From Actinomadura coerulea (GTDB taxonomy: Bacteria; Actinomycetota; Actinomycetes; Streptosporangiales; Streptosporangiaceae): DNA of 64,000 nucleotides. A program made the translations under genes and the position numbers. Under the pieces are notes generated by a model. The model did no database searches. It worked only from the letters and a program-made list of their open reading frames with translations, and was not told the origin of the DNA. This document shows positions 50,242 to 58,350 of the stretch, in pieces. Numbering within the stretch: the stretch's first letter is position 1; every line of letters begins with the position of its first letter. Location of the stretch: contig NZ_JACHMQ010000001.1 of assembly GCF_014208105.1 (NCBI RefSeq), forward strand, positions 2,852,001-2,916,000. The letters run 5' to 3'.

Positions 50242-52644
50242 GTGACGAAGGCCGAGCAGCTTCATGGCTCCCATGAGCGGCGGCGCACGCAGCCGGTCGG
50301 CCGGCGGATCGCGATGCTCCTCGCCATCCCGCTCGCCGCTCTGGTGTCGCTGTGGGTGTTCTCGGCGGGGACGACGCTGTCGGCCGCACTGGAGCGGTCG
50401 GAGTTCACACGGATGTACAAGGACGTCGGGCTGCCGGCCGGAAGCGTCATCGGCGCGCTCCAGCGCGAGCGCGCCGCCGCCGTGGCCGTCCTGACGGCCC
50501 GGACCGCCGCCGACGGGCGGGCCTACGAGGACCTCGCGGGCAAGACCGACACCGCCGTGGCGGCCTTCCGCTCGGCGGCCTTCAAGCCCCGCCTCAAGGA
50601 CGCGATGGGCCCGGAGCTCTGGGAGCGCATGGAGGCGCTGGACGACAGCCTCGACCAGCTCGAACCGCTGCGGACCCAGATCACCCAGCACGCGGCCAGC
50701 ACGGTGCAGGCCATCGACGCCTACAGCGGCTTCTCCGACTCGACGTTCCGGCTGCTGACGACCTTCATCAGCGTCAACGACACGGCGGTGTACCGGCAGA
50801 GCGCCGGGATCACCCACTTCTCGTGGGCGAGCGACTTCATGCTGCGCGAGGACGCCCTGATGTCCGCGGTCGGGGCGCGCCGGCTGACCGCGGCCGAGCG
50901 CATGGCCTTCGCGGGCTGGGCCGGCAACCGCGAGCAGTTCTTCTCGCTCGCCCGCGTCGAGGTGACCGGCGAGCTGTCCCGGGTCGTCGAGGACCTGGCC
51001 ACCTCGACCGCCTACGGCAGCTTCACCTTGATCGAGACCCAGATCCGCTGGCAGGGCCTCAACCCCGGCGTCCGGCAGTGGCGGACGGCCACGCAGGAGC
51101 TGAGCCCGCTGTGGTTCACCTCCTCCGCCCGCCTCGGCGACGTCCTGAACGACGACGTCGTCGAGCCCGCCGGGCACCGGATCATGCTCCGGTTCTTCCT
51201 GGTCTGCGTCGTGGGCCTGCTGATCGTGGCCGCCTCGGTCACGCTCTCGGTGCTGTTCGCCCGGAGGCTCGCGCGGGAGCTGCGGGACCTGCAGGCGTTC
51301 GCGCAGCGGCTCGCGCACGAGCGGCTGCCCGCGGTCGTGGCCCGGCTGCGGCGCGGCGAGAAGGTCGACGTCGACGCCGAGGCGCCGCGCCCGGAGCGGG
51401 GGCGGACGAGGGAGATCGCCCGGGTGGCCGACGCGTTCGACGCCGTCCAGCGCACGGCCGTCGGCACCGCGGTCGGCGAGGCCGAGCTGCGCGCCAGCAT
51501 CAACCGGGTCTTCATCAACCTGTCGTGGCGCAGCCAGTCGCTGCTGCACCGGCAGCTGCGGCTGCTGGACCAGATGGAGCGGCGCGCGTCCAGCCCCGAG
51601 GAGCTCGACGACCTGTTCCGCCTCGACCACCTGACCACCCGCATGCGGCGGCACGCCGAGGGCCTGGTCATCCTGTCCGGGTCGCCGACCGTCCGCGCCT
51701 GGGACCACCCGGTCGCCGCCGAGGACGTGGTGCGCGCCGCGATCGCCGAGGTGGAGGACTACACGCGGGTGGAGGTGACCGGCGCGTCCTCGGCCGCGGT
51801 CAGCGGCGACGTCGTCGCCGACGTCATCCACCTGCTGGCGGAGCTGATCGAGAACGCGGCGTCGTTCTCCCCGCCGACCACGGAGGTCACCGTCAAGGTC
51901 GAGACGGTCGCCAACGGGCTGGCCGTCGAGGTCGTCGACCGGGGCGTCGGCCTGGAGCCCGACGAGCTGGAGGAACTGAACCGGCGGCTCGGCAGCGCCG
52001 TCGAGTTCGACCTGGTCGACACCGAGCGGCTCGGCCTGTTCGTCGTCGCGCGCCTCGCCGCCCGGCACGGCATCCAGGTCTCGCTCCTGCCGTCCCCGTA
52101 CGGCGGCACGACCGCGATCGTCCTCGTGCCGCACGCACTGGTCGTCCTCGACGACGACTGGCGCACGGCGCGCGGCCACGCGCCCGGAACGCCGCAGCCG
52201 GTCGGCTCGGCCGCGCACGCGGGCGGGGGCGGAGTGCAGGCACGGCTCGGCCGCCCGGCGCGTCCGGCGCTGCCCGGCCGGATCGTCCGGGAGCGGCCGT
52301 CCGAGGAGCTCGCCGGCCTGCCCGCCGGGCCGGGCGCGGTGCCGCCGCCGGCGCCGCCCTCCGACCCGCCGCTCGACCCGCCGCCGGACCCGCGGGAGGA
52401 CAGCGAGGTCACGGGACGGCTTCCGCGCCGGGTGCGGCAGCGTTCCCTGGCCCCGCAGCTGCGCGGGCGTTCCGCGCCGCGGCCCGGCAGGCCCGCCGCC
52501 GCGGCGGACGAGGACGATTTCGAAGAACCGAGCCCGGAGCTCAGCCGCGACCTGATGGCGTCGTTGCAGTCGGGATGGCTGCGCGGCAGGGTCGACGACG
52601 AACCGGGCGAGCTGGATCCACGCGATGAATGGGGGGAGTCATGA
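50242..52644 (+). CDS. cvnA: Conservon histidine kinase-like sensor (nitrate/NO-sensing domain)
   Basis: An 800-residue membrane sensor. A first membrane helix (about 23-45) is followed by an extracellular nitrate- and nitrite-sensing-type helical domain (about 55-310), a second helix (RIMLRFFLVCVVGLLIVAASV, about 313-335) and a linker. About 515-635 is a HATPase_c domain: LAELIENAASFSPPTTEV (N box), VDRGVGLEPDEL (G1) and GLFVVARLAARHGIQVSL (G2). The His-containing phosphoacceptor helix is not obvious. The last 170 residues are Pro/Arg-rich and unstructured. It leads a four-gene conservon in which the other products are roadblock, DUF742 and GTPase proteins acting at the membrane. GTG start with AGGAG upstream. 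Confidence 0.93.
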   Translation: MTKAEQLHGSHERRRTQPVGRRIAMLLAIPLAALVSLWVFSAGTTLSAALERSEFTRMYKDVGLPAGSVIGALQRERAAAVAVLTARTAADGRAYEDLAGKTDTAVAAFRSAAFKPRLKDAMGPELWERMEALDDSLDQLEPLRTQITQHAASTVQAIDAYSGFSDSTFRLLTTFISVNDTAVYRQSAGITHFSWASDFMLREDALMSAVGARRLTAAERMAFAGWAGNREQFFSLARVEVTGELSRVVEDLATSTAYGSFTLIETQIRWQGLNPGVRQWRTATQELSPLWFTSSARLGDVLNDDVVEPAGHRIMLRFFLVCVVGLLIVAASVTLSVLFARRLARELRDLQAFAQRLAHERLPAVVARLRRGEKVDVDAEAPRPERGRTREIARVADAFDAVQRTAVGTAVGEAELRASINRVFINLSWRSQSLLHRQLRLLDQMERRASSPEELDDLFRLDHLTTRMRRHAEGLVILSGSPTVRAWDHPVAAEDVVRAAIAEVEDYTRVEVTGASSAAVSGDVVADVIHLLAELIENAASFSPPTTEVTVKVETVANGLAVEVVDRGVGLEPDELEELNRRLGSAVEFDLVDTERLGLFVVARLAARHGIQVSLLPSPYGGTTAIVLVPHALVVLDDDWRTARGHAPGTPQPVGSAAHAGGGGVQARLGRPARPALPGRIVRERPSEELAGLPAGPGAVPPPAPPSDPPLDPPPDPREDSEVTGRLPRRVRQRSLAPQLRGRSAPRPGRPAAAADEDDFEEPSPELSRDLMASLQSGWLRGRVDDEPGELDPRDEWGES

Positions 52645-53081
52645 TGCGGCAGGGCAACGCCACCGGCGAGCTCGACTGGCTGCTCGACGATCTGGTGCAG
52701 CGGGTCGGGGAGGTCCGCCAAGCCGTCCTGCTGTCCAGGGACGGCCTGGTCATGGGCGCCTCGGGGGACGTCACCCGCAAGGACGCCGAGTTCCTCGCGG
52801 CGCTGTCGTCGGGCTTCCACAGCCTGGCCAACGGCGCCCGCGAGCACTTCCAGGCCAAGCAGGTGCGGCAGACCGTCGTCGAGCTGGACGGCATGCTGTT
52901 CTTCGTCATGCCCGCGGGCAACGGGAGCTGCCTGGCCGTACTGAGCGACGCCGGCGGCAACGCGGGGCTGGTCGCCTACGAGACGACCATGCTGATCAAG
53001 CGGGTGCGGCGGACGCTGGCCGCCCAGCCGCGCGGCGCCGAGTCGCAGGATCCGCCGGTGCGCTCGGGCGCGTCAGGCTAG
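52641..53081 (+). CDS. cvnB: Conservon roadblock/LC7 protein
   Basis: A 146-residue roadblock/LC7 domain protein: ELDWLLDDLVQRVGEVRQ, VLLSRDGLVMGASG, DAEFLAALSSGFHSLANG and LDGMLFFVMPAGNGSCLAVL. It is expected to act on the small GTPase CvnD, as roadblock proteins do with Ras-like GTPases (MglB and MglA). GGGGGAG precedes the ATG, which overlaps the kinase stop (ATGA). An alternative start is the ATG at 52629. Confidence 0.93.
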   Translation: MMRQGNATGELDWLLDDLVQRVGEVRQAVLLSRDGLVMGASGDVTRKDAEFLAALSSGFHSLANGAREHFQAKQVRQTVVELDGMLFFVMPAGNGSCLAVLSDAGGNAGLVAYETTMLIKRVRRTLAAQPRGAESQDPPVRSGASG

Positions 53082-53089
53082 AGCCGGCC

Positions 53090-53464
53090 GTGGAGAGCCC
53101 GAGAGAGCGCTGGGTCGGGTCGGACGCCGGCCCCGTCGTCCGGCCCTACGCGGTCACCCGCGGGCGCACCCGCCCCCGCGGGCTCGTCCTGGACCTGGTG
53201 ACCGTCCTCGTCGCGACCGGGCGGACCCCGGCCGACCGGGTCTGGCTGTCGCGCGAGCAGCGGCGGCTGCTGGAGCTGTGCGGGCGGCCCTCCACGCCCG
53301 CCGACCTCGCCTCGGAGACCGACCTGCCGCTGCGGGTCGTGCAGATCCTGCTGGAGGACCTGCACCAGTACGGCCTGATCGAGGAGATGCCGCAGGCCGC
53401 GCAGACCGAACGCCCCGACCCCCGCATCCTCATGAGAGTGCTCGATGAACTCCGCCGCCTCTGA
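53090..53464 (+). CDS. cvnC: Conservon DUF742 protein
   Basis: A 124-residue DUF742 protein. It starts MESPRERWVGSDAGP, then PYAVTRGRTRPRGLVLDLVT, and has a winged-helix-like part with RRLLELCGRPSTPADLASE, LPLRVVQILLEDLHQYGLIE. DUF742 proteins are the third member of every conservon and bridge the roadblock and the GTPase in some systems. GTG start at 53090, 8 bp after cvnB; its end overlaps the cvnD start by 20 nt. Confidence 0.93.
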   Translation: MESPRERWVGSDAGPVVRPYAVTRGRTRPRGLVLDLVTVLVATGRTPADRVWLSREQRRLLELCGRPSTPADLASETDLPLRVVQILLEDLHQYGLIEEMPQAAQTERPDPRILMRVLDELRRL

Positions 53465-54047
53465 CCCGGCCGCCACCGCGCACGGGCGCGACGACGACGT
53501 CCCGCTCCACACCCTGAAGGTCCTGGTGGCCGGCGGCTTCGGCGTCGGCAAGACGACGCTGGTGAGCGCGGTGAGCGAGGTCCGCCCGCTGCGCACCGAG
53601 GAGGTCCTCACCGACGCGTCCGTCGGCGTCGACGACCTCGGCGGAGTGGAAGGCAAGACCACCACCACCGTGGCGATGGACTTCGGGCGCCTGACGTTCT
53701 CCGGCGGCGTCCGGCTGTACCTGTTCGGCACGCCGGGCCAGGAGCGGTTCTGGTTCATGTGGGACCAGATCGCCTACGGCGCCGTCGGCGCCATCGTGCT
53801 GGTCGACACCCGCCGGCTCAGCACGAGCTTCGCGGCCATCGACTTCTTCGAGCAGCGGGAGATCCCGTTCGTCATCGCGGCGAACCGGTTCGAGGGCGCC
53901 CGCCGCTACGGCGTGGAGGAGATCCGCGACGCCCTCGACGTCGATCCGGAGGTGCCGGTCATGATGTGCGACGTGCGGAGCCGGGAGGTGGCGCGGGGCG
54001 TGCTGGTGGCGCTCGTCGAGCACGCCCTGCAGACGGCCCGGAGCTAG
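53445..54047 (+). CDS. cvnD: Conservon GTP-binding protein
   Basis: A 200-residue small GTPase. G1 is AGGFGVGKTTLVSAV, the switch I region holds the TTTTVAMDFGR stretch, G3 is LFGTPGQERFWFMWD and G4 is AANRFE in place of NKxD, as in other conservon GTPases. Its cycle is probably controlled by CvnB, and its output, if similar to other conservons, is a change in development or secondary metabolism. Its TAG stop lies in CTAG that also carries the stop of the convergent TetR gene. Confidence 0.94.
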   Translation: MNSAASDPAATAHGRDDDVPLHTLKVLVAGGFGVGKTTLVSAVSEVRPLRTEEVLTDASVGVDDLGGVEGKTTTTVAMDFGRLTFSGGVRLYLFGTPGQERFWFMWDQIAYGAVGAIVLVDTRRLSTSFAAIDFFEQREIPFVIAANRFEGARRYGVEEIRDALDVDPEVPVMMCDVRSREVARGVLVALVEHALQTARS

Positions 54048-54619
54048 CCGGCCGCCATCCGGGCCACGATGAGGGACGCGAGCGCAGCGTAGGCGGCCGA
54101 GTCGTCCATCCCGGTCTGCGCCTTGATCTCGCCGCGGTGGATGGACTCCATCACCTGCCCGGCGACGGCGCCGACGAACGCGGCGTCGCCGCCCGGCGCC
54201 GCCTCCCGCACGAGGCCCTGCACGCGGCGCACCGCGTACCGGGTGTTGCTCTTGTAGATCTCCCGCGCGGGGGCGAACGCGTCCAGGTCGGCGAAGAACG
54301 CGGCGGACGCGGGGGCCAGCTCGACCGAGATCGCCCGCAGGTAGGCGCCGACCCGCTCGCGCGGGTCGGCACTTCCGTCGAGCGCGGCCTCCACGCGCTC
54401 GGTGGCGCGGCGGAAGAACGCCCGCACGACGGCCGTGATGATCTGCTCCCGGCTCGCCGCGACCGAGTAGAGCGTGCTCTTGGAGCAGCGCAGCAGCGCG
54501 GCCAGGTCCGCGACGCCCAGCTCGGCGAACCCGCGCTCCAGGAAGAGGTCCATGAGCCGGTCGATCAGCGTCTCGCGCCGCCGCGAGGCCCGGGTCACCC
54601 GCTCGTCCACCGAGGTCAT
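54044..54619 (-). CDS. TetR family regulator of the acyl-CoA dehydrogenase
   Basis: A 191-residue TetR-family repressor. The N-terminal DNA-binding part has LIDRLMDLFLERGFAELGVA and LAALLRCSKSTLYSVAASRE (HTH recognition helix STLYSVA in place of the more common TLYYHF). The helical ligand-binding domain contains RVGAYLRAISVELAPASAAF and KSNTRYAVRRVQGLVREAA. It is divergent from an acyl-CoA dehydrogenase with an inverted repeat between them, so it probably responds to an acyl-CoA or fatty acid. It shares its stop CTAG with cvnD. Confidence 0.92.
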   Translation of the reverse strand: MTSVDERVTRASRRRETLIDRLMDLFLERGFAELGVADLAALLRCSKSTLYSVAASREQIITAVVRAFFRRATERVEAALDGSADPRERVGAYLRAISVELAPASAAFFADLDAFAPAREIYKSNTRYAVRRVQGLVREAAPGGDAAFVGAVAGQVMESIHRGEIKAQTGMDDSAAYAALASLIVARMAAG

Positions 54620-54629
54620 GACGGCGACA

Positions 54630-54665
54630 GTACCAAAACGGGTTCGCCGGTACCGCCTTTGGTAC
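54630..54665. promoter_or_regulatory. Candidate TetR operator in the acyl-CoA dehydrogenase promoter
   Basis: GTACCAAA (54630-54637) and TTTGGTAC (54658-54665) are perfect 8-bp arms with a 20-nt spacer that itself contains CGGTACCG (54649-54656). The 74-bp gap between the divergent TetR and acyl-CoA dehydrogenase genes is mainly this element, so both promoters would be covered. Confidence 0.6.
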
Positions 54666-54693
54666 GGTTGGCGGTGCCGAAAGGAGACCGCCC

Positions 54694-55836
54694 ATGCCCG
54701 CCACCCGGCACCTGCCGAACGCCGAGTCCGAGGACCTGATCGCGCTCACCCGCGAGATCGCGGCCAAGGAGCTCGCGCCGCGCGCCGCGGACGCCGAGCG
54801 CACCGGGACGTTCCCCCGGGAGGTGTTCACGACGCTGGGCCGGGCGGGCCTGCTGACGCTGCCGTACCCGGAGGAGTTCGGCGGCGGCGCCCAGCCCTAC
54901 GAGATCTACCTCCAGGTCCTGGAGGAGATCGGGACGGCCTGGGCGAGCGTCGGCGTCGGCGTCAGCGTCCACGCGCTGTCCTGCTTCCCCCTCTTCGCCT
55001 TCGGCACCGACGAGCAGCGCGCGCGGTGGCTGCCCGGCATGCTCTCCGGCGAGAGCCTCGGCGCCTACTGCCTCTCGGAGGCGCACGCGGGCTCCGACCC
55101 CGCCGCGATGCGCGCCAGGGCCGTCCGCGACGGCGACTCCTACGTCCTCAACGGCGCCAAGGCGTGGACGACCCACGGCGGCAAGGCCGACTTCTACACC
55201 GTCATGGCGCGCACGTCGCAGGAGAAGTCACGAGGCATCTCGTGCTTCCACGTCCCCGCCGACACCCCCGGGCTGGAGTTCGACGAGCCCGAGGACAAGA
55301 TGGGCCTGATGGGCTCCACCACCGCGACCGTCCGCCTGGTGGACGCGCGCGTCCCCGCGGACCACCTGATCGGCCACGAGGGCCAGGGGCTGTCCATCGC
55401 CCTCGCCGGCCTCGACGCCGGCCGCCTCGGCATCGCCGCCGTCGCCACCGGCCTCGCCCAGGGCGCGCTCGACACCGCCGTCGCCTACGCCAAGGAGCGC
55501 GAGGCCTTCGGCAAGGCGATCATCGACCACCAGGGGCTCGCCTTCGTCCTGGCCGACATGGCCGCCGCCGTCGGGTCCGCGCGCGCCACCTACCTCGCCG
55601 CCGCCCGGCTCAGGGACGCGGGCCGCCCCTACGGCCGCGAGGCGTCCGTCGCCAAGCTGGTCGCCACCGACAACGCCATGAGGGTCACCACGGACGCCGT
55701 CCAGGTCCTGGGCGGCGCCGGCTACACCCGCGACTTCCCGGTCGAACGCTTCATGCGGGAGGCCAAGGTCATGCAGATCTTCGAGGGCACCAACCAGATC
55801 CAGCGCCTGGTGATCTCCCGCCACCTCGCCCGCTAG
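54694..55836 (+). CDS. Acyl-CoA dehydrogenase
   Basis: A 380-residue FAD enzyme of beta-oxidation type. Motifs include FGGGAQPYEIYLQVLEEIG, CLSEAHAGSDPAAMRARA (FAD contact), GAKAWTTHGGKADFYTV, FGKAIIDHQGLAFVLADMAA, and the C-terminal QVLGGAGYTRDFPVERFMRE with the catalytic Glu in QIFEGTNQIQ. GGAG is 5-8 nt ahead of the ATG at 54694. It is the regulated partner of the divergent TetR gene. The stop lies inside an 18-bp inverted repeat that also contains the stop of the following small gene. Confidence 0.95.
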   Translation: MPATRHLPNAESEDLIALTREIAAKELAPRAADAERTGTFPREVFTTLGRAGLLTLPYPEEFGGGAQPYEIYLQVLEEIGTAWASVGVGVSVHALSCFPLFAFGTDEQRARWLPGMLSGESLGAYCLSEAHAGSDPAAMRARAVRDGDSYVLNGAKAWTTHGGKADFYTVMARTSQEKSRGISCFHVPADTPGLEFDEPEDKMGLMGSTTATVRLVDARVPADHLIGHEGQGLSIALAGLDAGRLGIAAVATGLAQGALDTAVAYAKEREAFGKAIIDHQGLAFVLADMAAAVGSARATYLAAARLRDAGRPYGREASVAKLVATDNAMRVTTDAVQVLGGAGYTRDFPVERFMREAKVMQIFEGTNQIQRLVISRHLAR

Positions 55837-55849
55837 CTGCACAGCTAGC
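55832..55849. terminator. Short inverted repeat covering both convergent stop codons
   Basis: GCTAGCTG (55832-55839) and CAGCTAGC (55842-55849) pair perfectly around CA. Both stop codons (TAG of the dehydrogenase, TAG of the small gene) lie inside the arms. It may act as a weak bidirectional terminator. Confidence 0.45.
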
Positions 55850-56060
55850 CGGGCCCGACGCCGCGCTCCCGCAGCGCGCGGGCGATGCGGTCGGCGGTGA
55901 ACGGGGATCCGTCGGCCAGCTCCTCGGGACCGAGGCCCTCGCGGGCCGCGGCCGCGTAGGCGTCGAACAGGTCCTCCCTCGCGGCCTCGACCTGCGCCGC
56001 GAGGTCTTCGTACCGGGTGGTGGCGAGCTTGACCTTCGCGCCGGCTTCCTCAGGACCCAT
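55845..56060 (-). CDS. Small hypothetical protein (71 aa)
   Basis: A 71-residue acidic, mainly helical protein: MGPEEAGAKVKLATTRYEDL, then AAQVEAAREDLFDAYAAAA, and a C-terminal GSPFTADRIARALRERG that resembles a small helical hairpin. The codon bias fits the surrounding genes, and the position between convergent and divergent genes leaves no better gene. I do not recognise the family. It is divergent from the small membrane protein at 56168. Confidence 0.55.
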   Translation of the reverse strand: MGPEEAGAKVKLATTRYEDLAAQVEAAREDLFDAYAAAAREGLGPEELADGSPFTADRIARALRERGVGPG

Positions 56061-56167
56061 GCGGCGCAGCGTAGCGGACCCGCCGCCGCGAGACCCTGTA
56101 GTGGGTTCTGTGTTGTTTTGTGCGGCGTGTCACGGTCTGCCGTCGGCCCGGACCCTACCGTCGGGTC

Positions 56168-56506
56168 ATGTGGCAGTTCGTCGTGTGGGGGGTCATGGGG
56201 GCCGCGGCCAACCGCACGCTGGCGTTCCTTGAGGCGAACCGGCGCGTGAAGGGGCCTCCGTGGCGCTACCCCAAGGGGCCGGGCGGCCGGTACTACCTGT
56301 TCGCCTGCGCGCTGCACTGCGCGCTCGCCGCGATGGTGACGTCGGCGGCCGCGGCAAGCGACCTGGTCGACGCGCCGTGGCTCGCGTTCGCGTGCGGCGC
56401 GAGCGCACCGGCGGTCATGGCGAAGCTCGGCCGGTACGCGCTCTGGGCGCTGCCGCCGGGCCCGGGCGGCGACGGCGAAGACGACGGGCCCGGCCGGGCC
56501 GGATGA
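56168..56506 (+). CDS. Small membrane protein preceding the Crp-like gene
   Basis: A 112-residue protein with two or three hydrophobic segments: MWQFVVWGVMGAAANRT at the start (N-in helix), LFACALHCALAAMVTSA in the middle and PWLAFACGASAPAVMAKLG. The loop WRYPKGPGGRYYLFA is conserved-looking. The tail is acidic (GGDGEDDGPG). No family recognised. It lies 12 bp ahead of the Crp-like gene in the same direction, so the two are co-transcribed and may interact in the membrane. Confidence 0.65.
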   Translation: MWQFVVWGVMGAAANRTLAFLEANRRVKGPPWRYPKGPGGRYYLFACALHCALAAMVTSAAAASDLVDAPWLAFACGASAPAVMAKLGRYALWALPPGPGGDGEDDGPGRAG

Positions 56507-56518
56507 GCGGGGGAAGCG

Positions 56519-58198
56519 ATGCCGAGTCCTGATCGCGGCTGGCGCGGGCTGCTGGAGGCGTTCTCGGACGCGCCGGCCACCGGCGGGCCGAGCGCGGCGC
56601 CGCCGGGCGGTGCGGGCCGGACGCGGCGGCTGCTGGAGGCGTTCTCCGACGCCTCGCCCGCCTTCGCCGCGGACAGGGCCGGGCCCGCGCACTCCCCCGC
56701 GGCGGATCCGGGGCGGGCGCTCGCGCGGGGGGCCGTGGCGTTCGGCGCCCTCGGGGCGGTGTGCACGGCATGGGCGGCCGCGGAGACCGGGACGTCCGCG
56801 GCGGCGCTGCTCGCCGGGTTCACGTTCGCCGTCCTGGCCCTGTTCGTGGCGCCGCTGGCCGCGTCCGCGCGCGCCGGGGCCGCGGCGGCCCGGGCGCAGG
56901 GGGTCCGCGAGCGCTCCGCCGCCCGGGCCGGGAATCTCCGCGACAGCTTCTGGCACGCGCTGGGCTCCGAGGACCGCGACGCCGTCCGCGGCGCCGCGCG
57001 CCCGCGCGCCTTCGGGCCGGGCGCGCCGATCCTGCGGCAGGGGTATCCGGCCGACTACGTCGTCGTCCTGCTGTCGGGGTGGACGAAGGTCCGCGTCGAC
57101 CGGGCGGGCGAGGAGCGGATCGTGGCGGTCCGCGGCCCCGGCGATCTCATCGGCGAGCGGGCGCTGTTCGAGGGCGAGGCCTGGACGGCGACGGTCATCG
57201 CGCTCGACACCGTGGAGGCGCTCGTCGTCGCCGCGTCGGACTTCCGGCGCGTCGTGGAGCGCCGCGCGGGGGTGCAGTCGGTGCTGGAGAAGCAGGCGCA
57301 CGACCGCACCGTCGAGGCCGCGGCCCGCACCTCCGGCACCGAGCTCGCCGACACCGAGCGCCGGCTGGCCGCGCTGTTCACCACGCTGTCGCGGGCGCGG
57401 GACGGGGCGCTCCCGCTGACCGGGACCGAGCTGGCGGGCTGGACGTCCTCGACGCCCGCGGCGGTGGCCAGCGTGCTCAACGAGTGGGACGGCGCGGGAC
57501 TCGTCCACGCCGGGGACGGCACGATCGACGTCCTCGACCCGGTCCGGCTGGAGCGGCTCACGGCGGGCGGCGAGTCCCGCCCGCCGGCCGTGTCCGGCTC
57601 CCCGTTCCTCACGGGGCAGGACTGCACGGTCGTGTTCGCCGACGTGGTGGGGTTCGGCTCCCCGGACAGGACCGAGGCGGACCGGGCGGCCATCCGGCGG
57701 GTGCTGTTCCGGTCGCTTGAGGAGTCCTTCGCCGCCGCCGACGTCTCCTGGGCGGCCTGCCACCGCGAGGACCGCGGGGACGGGGTGCTGATCGTGGTCC
57801 CGCCCGGGGTCCCGGTGAGCGCCCCGGCGGATCCGCTGGTGCGGGCGCTCGCCGAGCGCGTCGACCGGCACAACGGGGACGCGGCCGAGGGGCGGCGCTT
57901 CCAGGTGCGGGTCGCGGTCGACGCGGGACCGGTGCACGCGGGGCCGGAGGGGGTCAGCGGGGCGGCGCTCGCCCGCGCCGCCCGGCTGCTGGAGTCGGAC
58001 GTCCTGCGGCGGCGGCTCGCGGGCGTCGCGGCCGCCCTCGGCTTGATCGTCTCCGCGCCCGTGCACCGGGGGATCGCCGGGGCCGGACCGGAGTTCGAGC
58101 CCGTCGAGGTACGCGGGCCAGGGCCCGGCGACGCCTGGCTGCGCCTCTTCCCCGCCGCGGGCAGGACGCGGCCCCGGCTCGGGGGGGCCGCCGGTTAG
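56519..58198 (+). CDS. Membrane-anchored Crp-like protein with cyclase-like C-terminal domain
   Basis: A 559-residue protein. The N-terminus repeats LLEAFSDA at residues 11 and 38. Two membrane helices follow (about 68-120). About 145-265 is a cyclic-nucleotide-binding fold with LRQGYPADYVVVLLSGWTKV and GPGDLIGERALFEGEAWTA, where the phosphate-contacting Arg of Crp is replaced by Trp. About 295-345 is a helix-turn-helix (LTGTELAGWTSSTPAAVASV). About 365-520 is a class III cyclase-like domain with both metal Asp (VVFADVVGFG, RGDGVLIVVP), but without the catalytic Asn (LARAARLLES). It would couple nucleotide sensing and cyclase-like signalling at the membrane. Related architectures occur in multicellular actinobacteria. 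Whether it binds DNA is unknown. Confidence 0.8.
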   Translation: MPSPDRGWRGLLEAFSDAPATGGPSAAPPGGAGRTRRLLEAFSDASPAFAADRAGPAHSPAADPGRALARGAVAFGALGAVCTAWAAAETGTSAAALLAGFTFAVLALFVAPLAASARAGAAAARAQGVRERSAARAGNLRDSFWHALGSEDRDAVRGAARPRAFGPGAPILRQGYPADYVVVLLSGWTKVRVDRAGEERIVAVRGPGDLIGERALFEGEAWTATVIALDTVEALVVAASDFRRVVERRAGVQSVLEKQAHDRTVEAAARTSGTELADTERRLAALFTTLSRARDGALPLTGTELAGWTSSTPAAVASVLNEWDGAGLVHAGDGTIDVLDPVRLERLTAGGESRPPAVSGSPFLTGQDCTVVFADVVGFGSPDRTEADRAAIRRVLFRSLEESFAAADVSWAACHREDRGDGVLIVVPPGVPVSAPADPLVRALAERVDRHNGDAAEGRRFQVRVAVDAGPVHAGPEGVSGAALARAARLLESDVLRRRLAGVAAALGLIVSAPVHRGIAGAGPEFEPVEVRGPGPGDAWLRLFPAAGRTRPRLGGAAG

Positions 58199-58350
58199 AG
58201 GCGGGCGCTCTTCCACGAGCGGCACGACACCTGGCGCCCCGTCGCCGACCGCCAGTGGAAGGCGATGAACGCCTGACGGCGGGCGGTGTGTAGGCGGCGC
58301 CTCCCCGGGAAGTCGGGTAGGGGCCGGTGTCGTCGATGGGAGTCGTGGAA

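Noticed and set aside
58199..58276. In-frame continuation of the Crp-like gene after its TAG, reading RRALFHERHDTWRPVADRQW and on to a TGA
   Set aside because: Only 25 codons, no start, no motif I can name; chance open frames of this length are common at this GC content.
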